This document shows, piece by piece, positions 11,324 to 23,211 of a stretch of 64,000 nucleotides of DNA; positions within the stretch are counted from its first letter, which is position 1; the number at the start of each line of letters is the position of its first letter. The DNA comes from Sorghum bicolor. Taxonomy: Eukaryota > Streptophyta > Magnoliopsida > Poales > Poaceae. A program made the position numbers and the translations under genes. The notes below the pieces were generated by a model, which was given only the letters and a program-made list of their open reading frames with translations, did not search any database and was not told the DNA's origin. The stretch spans positions 33,066,706 through 33,130,705 of the forward strand of contig NC_012870.2 of assembly GCF_000003195.3 (NCBI RefSeq), read 5' to 3'.

Positions 11324-12311
11324 CTCTGATGGCTGTGAGGAGTGTCGGGATCAACTCCTTGTACCAATGTTCTTGATAGCCTTCCCTGCATTCTTCACCT
11401 TCTTAAACATCCTGCAAACAAAAGTTGGCAAAAACACAACTGGTGGAAAATGTGAGATAAAATGTTAGTGGTCAGCTGTCCAGAGTGTCAGTAGTCCAGG
11501 GGTTAATCATTCAAGACAAGTTTCTATTTTGATAGAGCCTCCCCTTACACAACTTTTACTTCCGCTTAGACAATGGGGTCACTACTTCCTAGGTGATAAT
11601 CACTCTCTCAAAAGAACTCCAACCTTCCCTTCCACTCTCCTCTTTCTCTCTACTCTCTTCTCTTCTTTACAAGAGCTCCTTCTCGGGAAACTGAAACTTG
11701 TGTGGTTTTCTGGAGTGTTTGTGTGAAGAGAAGGGGAGCTGGAGGTGGCCTTTTATAAGCTGAGCAGGGGACAGGGCGGGCGCCCTTGGTAGGTGGGCAG
11801 GCGCCCACTTGTCATGCCCATCCTGGGTGTGCCTCCTCCACTTGCTTCCTTGCTTTGATCTCACGCAGAATAATATTGTGTTGGTGGTGGTTGGACGGTG
11901 GAAAGATGTCAGGTGAGTGGAAACATATTGGTGGATGAAATTATGTGATGGGATGTATGTGAGGTGAAGTGTATGACATGTGGGACCCAAGGAGTGTGGG
12001 TCATGCTTCTAGAAGATCAATATAACTAAATATAATGCATGAAAATCTATGAGAATTGAAACTTAATGATAATGGGAAATATTTTTGTGCCTCCACAATA
12101 ATTAATAAATATGGGTTGTTACACACCACGAATATTATTTATATGGGGCTTTTTGATTATTATAATTATGCTATGAATATATGTGACTAATGCAAGATTT
12201 AATTACGCAAGAATTTAAATATGAGAAAATTAATAATGCAGATAAATACCGATTTACCTCCCGGTGAGGGTTTGGGATTTTTAGGTCCCCCAAGCTGGAC
12301 CTCCAAATCTT
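11324..12311 (-). other. Spacer between env-position ORF and protease in element B
   Basis: About 1 kb with no supported gene. It contains a polypurine-like module (12285-12297) just downstream of the protease stop, and a GGGCGGGCGCCC-type motif near 11776-11806 like those in the LTR U3 regions. Its position would suit a promoter or splice region for the env-position ORF; that is inference. Confidence 0.5.
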
Positions 12312-14267
12312 TTAATCTTCTGAATTACCTTCCTCCGGAGATGGTGTCTCTAGTGGTTCTTCATGAACTTCCTTCACTGTAGAGTCTCTCTCTGGTCTGG
12401 GTTTGAATGTGAAGTGTTCTTCTTGACCGTTTATGCTGAACTTGATTTCTCCTTTTCCGACATCAATGTGGGCATTGGCAGTGCTCAGAAATGGCCTTCC
12501 AAGGATGATGGACACTTTTGAGTCACGACTCATGTCCAGTACTACAAAGTCTACTGGCACCAGGAAATCTCTGATCTTGACTGGAATGTTCTCGGCGATG
12601 CCCAGCGGGTGTCGAACCGATTGATCCGCTAGTTGTAGGCACATTGATCTTGGTTCTAAGGTTGCATGATCAAGCTTTTTGTAGACTGATGCTGGCATCA
12701 CACTGACACTTGCTCCGAGATCACAAAGTGCATTGTTGAAGTGTTGGTTTCCAATTGAGCAATCAATAGTGGGGCATCCGGGGTCTTCCTTCTTCTTTGG
12801 TGGTTTGTTTAGGATGGCCGCACTAAATTCTTCTGTCAGCTTGATAACCTCAGTGGTGGGCAGTGGTCTCTTCTTGTTAAGAATATCTCTGATGTACTTT
12901 GCATATGTAGGTACCTGTATGGCATCGAGCAGAGGTATGTTGACATATAATTTCTGAATGACCTCTACAAACTTACCAAACTGCTCATCCGACTACAGTC
13001 CTCTGTTTCTTCTGGGAAATGGCAAATAGTTGGTGTCGTAAAAATCTTTCCTCATTTCTCTAGTTCTTGGTGGTTGGTGCAGATCTTCTGCTTCAACTGG
13101 GCTTTCTTCTTCTATCACTGCTGGTTGCACTGGTGCTGATGTTCTTTGTTTCTCTTTTCGGAATGGTGGATCTCTGGTAGCTTTACCTCCTCTAGTAGTT
13201 ATATTCTTTACCTGCTCAAGGTTAGTAGCAACAGGCAGTGCAGCAGCTAACTTTATTAATTTAAGCTCTACCCTTTTATTAAGAGTGTTTTGCTCATCAA
13301 AGGCAGTTAGTAGAAAATCCATTTTGTTGTGTATATCTTTTAGAGATGATTTATTTGTATCTAGCCTTTGTTTAACTTCATCATTAATTTTAGTTTGTTG
13401 AGCAATTATCTCTTTTAATGAAAGTTGCTTGAAAGTATTACCTGAATTTATACCTTTGCTATTGGGTTGACATGAAGTTGGTTGATATTTGTATGCTGTC
13501 TCAATGGCCCTTTGATCTTCTTTGAACTTGGCCCTCTGGTCAATCCAATGGAGCAAATTTTTCATCTTAGTTGATAATGCATTTGCTTCTTCTGGTATTT
13601 CTTCAGTTTGATGACATTGTTGAGCTTTATCTTGGAACCAGCTTTGATTTTCTGCTATCTTATCCAAAAGTATCTCTGCTTTTCCAGTTGTAAGCTCCAA
13701 GAATGATCCTTTAGCAGATGCATCTAGGCACTCACGAGTCTTCTGGGTTAATCCATGGTAGAAGGTCTGCATAAGTAACCATGTGGCCATTCCATGGTGA
13801 GGACAATCTGATATGTATCCTTGAAAACGCTCCCATGCTTCTGAAATGGCTTCTGTCTTCTGCTGTTGGAAACTGACAATATTTCCTCTTAAGGCAGTTG
13901 TTTTGCCTATAGGGAAAAACTTTGATAGAAAGGCATCTGACAAGTTCGTCCAGTTGTTGATGTTATCTTGATGAGTGTAGAACCACTTCCTCGCTTTTCC
14001 TTCTAGTGAGAATGGAAAAAGGCGAAGTAGTATGACGTCTTTGTCAACTCCATTGATGTGGATTGTGCTTCCAATCTCTAAGAAATTCTGCAAGTGTGCA
14101 CTGGCATCTTCATGTGCATTTCCACTGAATTGTGTAGCTTGCACCAAATTGATGAGGCTTGACTTGAGCTCAAACTCAGGTATTCCTTCTTCTACTGCAA
14201 ATCTTGGACCAGTTGGAATGTTCTCAAGGCTCGGAGCAGAGAATTCTTGCAAGGTCTTGTGTGCCAT
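12312..14267 (-). pseudogene. Athila-type gag-protease frame with one in-frame stop
   Basis: From the ATG at 14267 the frame encodes a structural Gag of 424 codons, ending at TAG 12995-12993. It continues in the same frame to 12312 as an aspartic protease. Gag features include LQNFLEIGSTIHI near residue 60, the retrotransposon-gag core with RKWFYTHQ near residue 95, and a helix ending ILLDKIAENQSWF, typical of Athila Gag. The protease active site DLGAS has its Asp at 12722-12720, and the flap-side motif ILGRPFLST follows. There is no zinc knuckle that I can see. A single stop is the only break. RT should follow the protease but the frame ends at a TAA instead, so the loss of pol is structural. 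Confidence in family is high. Confidence 0.85.
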
Positions 14268-14584
14268 AGCTTCAGCAATTGGTAGCTAGCTTCTTCTTCT
14301 CTTGATTGCTTTGGTTCTGATGATGAAGAGTTGAATGTACCCAAAGTCAATCCTGTTATACCCTGTATAAAAATATAAACATAGAAAAACAACAGGGTGA
14401 ACCTGCCAAAGCAGCGGTGCCTTGTTATGATTTCTCACTTAATAGCTGTTTTATGCAATTATTTCTCTATAGTCTAGTCTAATATTTTATATGAATAACC
14501 TTGACCGATTTTCTGGCTTTCCTTAATATTACCCTTTTGTTATCTTTTATGACTTATTCCTGAGACTCGTATAATTCCTATAAT

Positions 14585-14602
14585 TCCCCGGCAACGGCGC
14601 CA
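14585..14602 (-). other. Primer-binding site, tRNA-Asp (element B)
   Basis: The minus strand reads TGGCGCCGTTGCCGGGGA, complementary to the 3' end of plant tRNA-Asp(GTC). It lies 8 bases from the 5' LTR. tRNA-Asp priming is known for the Athila lineage. Confidence 0.9.
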
Positions 14603-14610
14603 GAAATGCT

Positions 14611-16125
14611 TGTTGACACTAGCTAACACCACTTAGATACTAGGTTGTCATCCCTAGCATGGCGCCAGAGTGTACAAAGGTATTTATAAATGCAAAGGCT
14701 CTCTAGAAAATGATCTATTCTATCCGTAAGCGCACAGATAAAACACCTCATTGTAGCATTTCACCAGGATAAGTATTCCAGGTATCGTTATTTATAATTT
14801 TGCTCAAGGGATCTCAAGAAGATGGAATTAAATCAAGGGGCAAAATCTATCAAGGCATAGACTAGAGATAAACTTGCAAGAACATGATTACTAATGAGAA
14901 ACTCGTCACACAGTCACATACTTTAGCAGGGGGTAAACCATAAAGATAATGATAATGAATTATAAGTTTATGGGTACATAACACAGCGATTAGAAAATAG
15001 ACTACTCCTCATATATGTAGGTGATGTCGGATTAGCTAGAGAATGGATTCTAAGTTATCTACTAACTACTAAGTCATAATCTACTCTAGTTATCTACAAG
15101 ATCATGTATAGCATAAAAGACTCTTCATTCATGTATAAGGAACATTGAAAAAGTAAATCAGAACATCGCATGACTTACTCGACAATACCGGTTCTGCCTA
15201 TCCTATCAACGGAGGGTGGACTATATAAGAATCAACGAAGCTGTCACTATCGCGAACAACCACACGACTCGGCCAATAGGATACATTTGCAGATAAATAA
15301 CATCTAAGCACCACGCTCACATGTGATCTATCACCTAACTCCCTCGCGTCAAGAGTTAAGCGCTTTGCAAACTTATACATAAACTCATTATCAATTATAA
15401 CTATATCAAATATAGAACTAGAGCAAACTAAGAACATAATAATTAAAGACATAATGCAATTAGAACAATAGAATTAGAGAAAGATATGAATAATACCAAT
15501 CTTTATTACCGAAGATCCGAATCCAGAGCGTAGTGCTCTACTTCTCTAATTGCTATCTAATCAAACCTCTAAACTTGAAGGATTAGGGAGTAGCTAATTC
15601 TAATTCTCTGTGGGAGTGAAGCTCTAAACCCTAACTTTGATGGCTACCTCTGAATAATGATTTCTCCTCCCTCCTCCAGGGTCCAGGGGGTCTGGTTTTA
15701 TAGTCCCCTCAAGTGAACGTGAGCCATTGGATCAAACCGACATAGATTGTATGGTTTAGATTGATCCTTTAGGTCGGTGGAGCGTAGTCCCGAAGCAGAG
15801 TCCTGTTTGGCTTCCTGACCTGGGCGGGCGCCCAAGGGGGGTGGGCGGGCGCCCTGCCACCGAGCCCGAATCGCTTCCCGTTCGTTCCCGTGGCTTCTGG
15901 ATCCTTCTAGATTGAGGAAAATTGCGCGGCACATAATTATCTCGTTGTAAACATGACATGTGGGCCTTCTCTCCATATTTTCGGATAAACCCCTGCAAAA
16001 ATAGATAAACACCAAAGCTCGTGGAATTCTGTCAGATAAAACCCTAATTCTAGATGTTTGTTTTTATTTGGATCCTTTTCTTTGTTTATTTGATAATTAA
16101 ATTTGATACTTAAGGACCGTCAACA
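14611..16125 (-). repeat. Element B 5' LTR
   Basis: 1515 bp, TGTTGACACTAGC to CCGTCAACA in plus coordinates. The minus-strand TATA box TATAAAA is at 15702-15696. GC-rich GGGCGGGCGCCC motifs lie upstream of it near 15822-15855. Confidence 0.93.
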
Positions 16126-16257
16126 GTGACCTCTAGGTTTTCAAACAGGTCTCCCTCATGATTGAAAGGGTCATCACTAAAGGACATAGAGACATGTGTC
16201 CTAGTGGGGGCCATGGTAAAATTACTATAGGTAACTTGGGAGACATAAAGGAGGCTA
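16126..16257 (-). mobile_element. Internal fragment of element H between B and D
   Basis: A remnant of the host element left between two insertions. It holds the start (ATG at 16214) of the minus-strand frame that continues at 5518. Its left five bases are the B target duplication and its right five are the D target duplication. Confidence 0.7.
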
Positions 16258-17028
16258 TGATGAAGGTTTAGGCCCGATCTTTCGAGAGGTAATTGGTAAA
16301 TTTGATTTGTGGAGAACTCGACGTTGGCGATCTGACTTCAAATCAGCATGATTCGAACCCTGCAACCATTACACCACTGCTCCATTGGTTATCAACCAAG
16401 TACAACTTGATTGACCTTGCCAAGAAGGCTTTTCCTGCAAGTGAATCCAAGAACACAAGCAAGAACGTATAAACACACAATCTAAGATTGCAGATATGAA
16501 TGACACAAATATTCAAATGAGGGTTCAAGAACTCGGTTCCAAAGGACTAATCGACACAGTGAAGGAGATCAAGAACGGGGGCCTGAATCACTGTAAAAGG
16601 ATTTGTCACCACAGTTACAATGAATGATTCAGTTTCTTGATGGAAAACTAAACTCTAAACAAAATCTGAGTCTAAACAGCAGCAGCTGCATGGAATATTA
16701 AGGAGAAACAACCTAGGGTTGGAGGCAACCAGGGGGAGGCGCCCACAACATGGGCTTGAGGCCCAAATTTGATACATGACCAAGTTGGCCCAAAATAGGT
16801 GACGCAGTACCATGTCATGGACATAAAGATTAATCCACGAGAGATCTGGAGCTGGAACTAGATCCAAAACGATGGTGTCATTGTTCCCTTTCCAATGAGT
16901 CCAAGATCACCTCGTTTCGATATCGTATGAAGAAGTTATGATCAAAACACTGACGACGTGTTTGCTGAATCCGAGAGTGATGTGGTCGCTGAGTTGGAGA
17001 TGAATTGCATCTTGGAAAAGACGATGGT

Positions 17029-20000
17029 TGTAACATAACCGTCCAATTTATAAGAATTGAAGTGAATTAGCGACCACAGAAGCAGTCAAGCCAATGGACT
17101 TGAACCCATATAAACCCGGTAGTCTGACGAAATCTCAAAAGACCTCGATTCAACCAACATACAACCAAGATCGTACATGATCAAGCATCGCCATCACAGA
17201 TTACAAACATTCATCATAGAACATAGTTTTACATCACATCAGAGTTTAAGCAAGGTTATTACAACCCAGTTTGGTAGCGGAAACAAAGTAGTTTTGAAAC
17301 ATCACCCACACTTAGTTTATATTGCATGCCAGTTCCATAGTCAAACCCAACAAAAGCACAACTAAAGATAGAGAAGGTGATCACGCCCATGATCTATTCA
17401 TCGTCCGTAGCCGGATGATGGCAGTTAGCGCAGTAACCGTGATACACGACATCATCTGCAACAGGGGTAAATAAAACCCTGAGTACGAGAATGTACTCAG
17501 CTAGACTTACCCGTCATAAACCAGAAATAAGTGACACCAAGGAGTATGCAAGGCTGATCTTTGGGGCTGGTTTGACTCACCTTTTTGCATAAAAAGCTTT
17601 AGTTGTAAGTAACCCGTTTATAATATTTCAGCAGTAGGTTTATTACTTAGCAGCTATATACTAGATTAGCACCTGTTCTAAGGATACACTTGAGTAATTA
17701 AGCATCACAATAATAACCATATCCGGATTATCATTTAGCTATCCACATTCTCATCATAACCATTAAGTTTATTTAGTGAGTTCTACATGCGACTGCCCGT
17801 GCCAAGTTCTCACTATCCGGGAGAGACGGCGATTCGAATCGATTCCTATCCAGCTGGAGGGGTATTCATAGCACTCACCCAAGCATACTTCATGAGGGCA
17901 GCTCGGATCACCTTTAGCACAACTCCGGACCAATTCGCGGGTCCGTACGGCACCGCACCACCAAGGACCGCCAATCTGCCAGGGTCAGGTCTCTAACCTG
18001 ACACCTCGGTCTTACGCCATTGACTCCCCGCACATCCTTACTACCAACCGGGGTGCGCACTTAAACCGAACGGGGTATCCGGCTGGAGATGCACTCGTAG
18101 GCTTCGCGGTCGGAACGACTTATCCAGCCAGCTAAGTGTTAGGCATGCGTTCAACATGACACGAGGACGTTACATCAATCAGTCCTTAATCAACACAGAC
18201 GGGGATAGATTCACACCGAAGACCTCCATGCCTTGTTGCTGCACTATCGTCATCCCGCCCGGTCTCAAGTTCATTATTAGCACATGGTTATTTCCACGAT
18301 AGCAAATATAGCCAACCGTGATCATCATCCACCTAACTCTCGCAGGTGACAGAAAATCACCCGGCTTCTACCGAGCTAAGCATGGCTAAGCATTATGTCA
18401 ATCCGGGACCTACTTAGGTGAGGTATAAGGTGGGCAAGGTAGTCATTATGCAGCAAGGGTGTCATATCAACGCCTAACACTTAATGCAACAATATATAAC
18501 CATAGTCAATTGATAGCTGAACATGATAATAAAATAGTAGGAGGCTTATAATGCTCCGGGGCTTGCCTTCGACGTAGGTGGACGGGCGTTGGTCGGGACA
18601 CTCCGGCAAGTCCTCCTCCTCCTCAGCTCCTTGAGGTGGCTCCCCTTGTGGTCCTTCCGATTCCGGCAGCTCGAACTGCAACACGGTCACACCCTTGGGT
18701 ACACCTATGTATGCATGACAAGGGAGTAAATATGGAGAATGCACATATGATGCATGATGTTATGATGAAGAGCCAACGGAAAATAAGCAAGGTATAACAT
18801 GAGCATAAACCTCCAAGATTAAGTGAATCATGGAATAACAAGTAAGTTCATACTTCTTCTCTGGCACAGAGGCTAACTAGACAAGATAAGCAACCTTAAC
18901 CACTCCTATTCAGTCACTGGTTTTGTAGGCAGACCAACTTGCCACAAGTTTTAGCTATAACTTAAGCATCAGTTAACCAAACTAAGCAAGTCGATACTTT
19001 CTGGAAAGCTTAGTAAATTGTGTACGATTTACTTTTAGACATCCCAGGATGATTCCCAACCGAAATATGCCAAAACCTACAAAGTTGGCTGGCTGTCATG
19101 GAAAATCCAGAGAGCAAGCACTTTACAGCAGCTACTTGTAACATGCATAACTTTTAAATTACTCAACCAAATGTCATGAAACATGGACACGAAGTAGATA
19201 AGCAAGTTATATACAAGTTTCTCGTAGACAAGTTTCCCAGAAAACATCATCTTCAAAATGTTCTTAAGCAATTGCTATCAGCTACACAGAATGGCTCTAG
19301 GAAAGGCATAATTAGCAAAAATAATATTTTACACATATTGAGAATGTATCAAAGGGTCAATCCAAATGCACCAGTAGATAGAAAATGTCTAAGAAACACT
19401 AGAAAACATCATGGTAAGGTCTAAACTCATTTCTATCATCACCTTTTTCTTTTATTTAATTATTAAGGTGATTTAAGGAACATGCATCCTAATTGCTCCA
19501 AGAATTCTAAGAAAATTACAGCAAGCTACTTATGCTAACATAAGATTAATGTAAAATTGTCAGGACATTTGCACATACAGATTGTGAGATATAAAAATAA
19601 CAAGCTAACAAAGGCATGCAAGGCATAAATGTGAAACCCTATCAAAAAGTGTCAAACAACAGATTTCAGATTTTTCCTAGCTTTGTTTACACATGAGTAC
19701 AACACTCAGCAAGTTTTACCACAAAAGGAGTTATAACTTATTTATTAAAAATGCCACAAGGAACTCCTATTTAAAAAAGAAATAATTATAACTTCACAAT
19801 CAGGCTTTCAAAAATCATGATAAGTTTATCAGAGCCTATTCATATTATAAGTAACAACACCCTAAATTTCCATGGCCAACAGATCAACAGATCTCAAGAT
19901 ATAATTACCTCCTAATAAACCAAGATTAATTTATATCTATTTATTTCCACAAAACATGGCATGTTTCATATTTTTATTAAAAACTAGGCTTGTACAGAAA

Positions 20001-21537
20001 CGTAACAAAATTGGAACCATTTCATTTGGATCTATAAAACTCGAGATATGAATTTTACAAAATCAACACAAGATCTGCTACACAGTGACCAAAGGTGTGA
20101 GAGGCAGAGACTGACACCCGGGACCCACGTGACAGAGAGACAGAGACAGGGGAGACGCTCGTCGCCGGTGAAACTCGACGACGGCGAGGTCTCGGTCGGA
20201 TCCAAGGGCATCTACATGTTCCTCTCCTCAAGGCGAACTCAGCGACCTACTTTACCCGCGCTCTACTGGACTCTAGGGTGCTCGCCGTCGAGAATGGCGG
20301 AGCGGTGGTGCTGCACGGCGTTACGCCGACGGATCTAGGCAATGGCGACGCGGTAGAGCTTCACGCCGAGCATCAGTGAGCCAAGGGAAAGCGATAGGAA
20401 CAAGAATGGAGGGAAATGGTGGAGCAGAGAGGCCTGGCCACGTTGCCGGTGAGCTCGGGCGGAACTCCGGCGAGGGAGAACGGCTCGGAGCTCGGCAATG
20501 CCGCCTCACCTGTGCTCGACAGTGGCTAAGGTGGAGACGCCGAGGTAGAGGAAGCTTTGAAGGAGCTTTTGGCGGGCTGGCTTGGCCGGATGCGCGGTGG
20601 AGCGGCCAGAAAAGCTCACCGAGACGCGGCGGAGCTCACCGAGGCGATGGCGGAGCGAACTGGGAGGCTCTGGTGGAGTGGGCGTCGCGTCTGAGGCACG
20701 GGATGGCGTCATGGCATCCAAGTGAAGGCGTCGGGGCTGACAGGCGGGGTCGCCGTCGACGTACGGCTGCCACGGGTCGTCCACGCGTCGGCCGGCCGGC
20801 GACTGACGAAACTGAATCGCGCGATTGAGTCGTCGTCGACCGTGTCTGAAACCGAAAGTTCACCGACGTTTTACTCTCAGCTCACTCGACGGTATTGGCT
20901 CAAACTTGATCCTTTGGACAGAGCTACACGAGTTCTACAAGTTTGATTACACGAGCTCAGCCTAAATCGGTCTGGATTTCAAACTACAACGCTCCCAACC
21001 ACCCTATGTTGAAACTGCTGATTCCTAGACTTAGCCAAACTCGGCTAAGTGTGAAATCAGCCCTAGTTTTTGGCTTGTGAGCAAATTTTGGATGTGTTGC
21101 AAGCTTTTTCATAAAAAGTCATCCACATAACTTTTGTAGCTTATGAAATTCTCTACAACTTTGTTTCAGGCGTCATTTACATGCAAAGTCTCTAACATCT
21201 GTTTCATAAAACATCTTTGGAAAGAGGTCTAGGGAGTCAAATAGGTCATTCTAGGGTTAACCATGACTTAGGGGCATTTTTGGCCAAAACCTCCAACATG
21301 AACTTTGTTCAAAATGTTGTTCTAAACCTAATTAAAGTATTTTGGAAGACATTGTTCACTTGTATGCATTGGTCACCCACTAAAGTCACTCAAAACAAGT
21401 CACACAAGCAATTTAATTGTGCATGGGACACATAAGATCACATGTGATCATGATGGATGCTTATGAATGAGCATGATGATGCTTATGTTGATGCAATGCT
21501 CATGGTTAACATGCAAGCTAACACTAGGAGTGTTACA
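17029..21537 (-). mobile_element. Very long solo LTR, Tekay/Del-like (element F)
   Basis: 4509 bp bounded by TGTAACA and TGTTACA and flanked by ATGGT on both sides (17024-17028, 21538-21542). On the minus strand it begins TGTAACACTCCTAGTG, a start I associate with the long LTRs of the grass Tekay/Del lineage. It has no gag or pol. A GC-rich, CpG-dense block at about 20140-20870 gives open frames on both strands that I regard as spurious. The rest is AT-rich and non-coding. Confidence 0.85.
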
Positions 21538-22709
21538 ATGGTGTCAACGTATCTAGCATGGCGATGTGAAGGGTCGAGATGGTGGACTAGAGGGGGGGTG
21601 AATAGTCCTTTCTAAAAATTACTACGTCAGCTAACCGAAACAAATGCGGAATTAAAACTATCGGCCTAGCCAAGACTATACCCCTCTATCAAAGTTCTCT
21701 AGCACCTTGTAAAAGATCCTAAACATGTAAACAAGGTGCTACCTTAGCAAGAGCTCACCTAACCAATTCTAGAAGCAAGGTCACACAAACCTATGCAACT
21801 AGTACTTTGCAAACCGGGAGAGCTCCTACACAAACTAGTGAGGCAAAGCGCACAAAGCCTAAGCTCACTAGCAAGCACAATAACAAGACAACTAATGCCA
21901 AATTAGAGAGCGCAACTTATTTAGCTACACAAACTAAGTAATGTGACTAACAAGGTTACACGAACCGAATTAACCACGCAAGGGGAACTACTTCTAGCTA
22001 CACAAGCAAGAAGGTAACTAGCAAGCTACACAAGCTTAACTAATTACAAAAGCAACTACACAAGCACAAGTATATAAAGAATGTAAATACAAGCTCGTGT
22101 ATAGCGAATGCAAACCAACGAGAAGAGTAGACAATGTTGACACGATGATTTTTATCGAGATTCACTTGGTTGCCACCAAGCTACGTCCTCGTTGTGGCGA
22201 TACACCCACTTGATGGATCACAAGCTAACTTGCATTCCAAAGCCAAACCCTCAGCGGGTGCCGCACATCCACTCTCAAGATGGGGATCCTCCAAGCCACA
22301 AGCAATCCACTAGAGTTGCTCTTCACGATCCCCACAGGGTGAGCACCGTACCCCTCACAATCTCTTCTCCGGAGCACCGCACAATCTCCTTGCATGCTTC
22401 AATGGAGTCACAAGCCACCAAGACGTCTAGGAGGTGGCAACCTCCAAGAGTAACAAGCACCACCGGCTTGCAACACGAACACCTAGTGCCACTCGATGCA
22501 ATCTCTCAATGCAACGCACTAGAATCACTCACTCACTATTGATTTGCACTCTAGCAATCACTAGTGAGTTAGAGGCTTTCCTAGCACTCCCCAAGCATGG
22601 AAATTAAGTCCCAAGGGTGCTCAGCACCAGCCAAGGCCGGCCACCACTTCTATTTATAGCCCCAAGGGCTAAACTAGTCGTTGCCCCTTCACTGGGCAAA
22701 ACACGTGGG

Positions 22710-23125
22710 CACCGGACGCACACAGGGAGCCACCGGACGCTCAACACCCAGCGTCCGGTGCTCAGCTGACCACCATGTGTCACTAGCCGTTTGAACTCGA
22801 CCGTTGCCGCCAACGGCTACTACGCACGCGCGCCTGCACAGCACCACCGGACGCTCTACTGCGTCACACCAGACGCGTCCGGTGCACACCGAACTCGTGC
22901 GCAGAGAGCTCCGCAAACTCGCAAGGTCACCAGACGCAAGCCACCAGACGCACCCTGAGCGTCCGGTGGTCACCGGACTCAAGCGTAGAGAGGTTCGCCA
23001 AACCGCCCGCACACCGGACGCTGAGCACCGGACTCACTCCGGTGCGTCCGATGCACACCTGCGCCACAGACACCACACCGAACGCTCTGGACCAGCGTCC
23101 GGTGCTGCCAACACCAGCGTCCGGT
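22710..23125. repeat. Dispersed CACCGGACGC / GCGTCCGGTG motif cluster
   Basis: About fifteen close copies of the decamer occur in both orientations, at irregular spacing, within the E LTR. They are not in tandem register and there are no constant spacers. Confidence 0.8.
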
Positions 23126-23150
23126 GAGAAACACTCCCACGACTTCTCCA

Positions 23151-23211
23151 AATTCCCATCGGCGCAATAGAAAATATACACTTGATTTTCTCAAAAGCAC
23201 CGATGGGAATT
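23151..23211. other. Hairpin in E LTR
   Basis: Arms 23151-23165 and 23197-23211 pair at 14 of 15 positions. The loop contains a second inverted repeat, GAAAAT (23170-23175) with ATTTTC (23185-23190). Confidence 0.75.

Larger units (their letters stand above)
5524..16125 (-). mobile_element. Non-autonomous Athila-like Ty3/gypsy element B
   Basis: Flanked by GTGAT (5519-5523) and GTGAC (16126-16130), a 5-bp target duplication with one change. LTRs are 14611-16125 (5' on the minus strand) and 5524-8322 (3', split by a solo LTR). A tRNA-Asp primer site and a polypurine tract sit next to the correct LTRs. Contents in order are gag-protease, spacer, then an env-position ORF. No RT, RNase H or integrase is present, so movement would need enzymes from another element. 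The paired LTRs differ at roughly twenty sites in their first 1.1 kb by eye, so this is not a very recent insertion. Confidence 0.9.

Noticed and set aside
14585..14602. tRNA-Asp gene fragment
   Set aside because: It is 18 bases only and sits beside LTRs in every copy, so it is a primer-binding site.
20140..20870. GC-rich, CpG-dense block resembling a CpG island or gene
   Set aside because: It lies inside a TSD-flanked 4.5-kb solo LTR; frames are open on both strands and none shows a domain.
22710..23125. Possible CRISPR-like repeat
   Set aside because: Repeats are 10 bp, in both orientations and with irregular spacing, in plant DNA.
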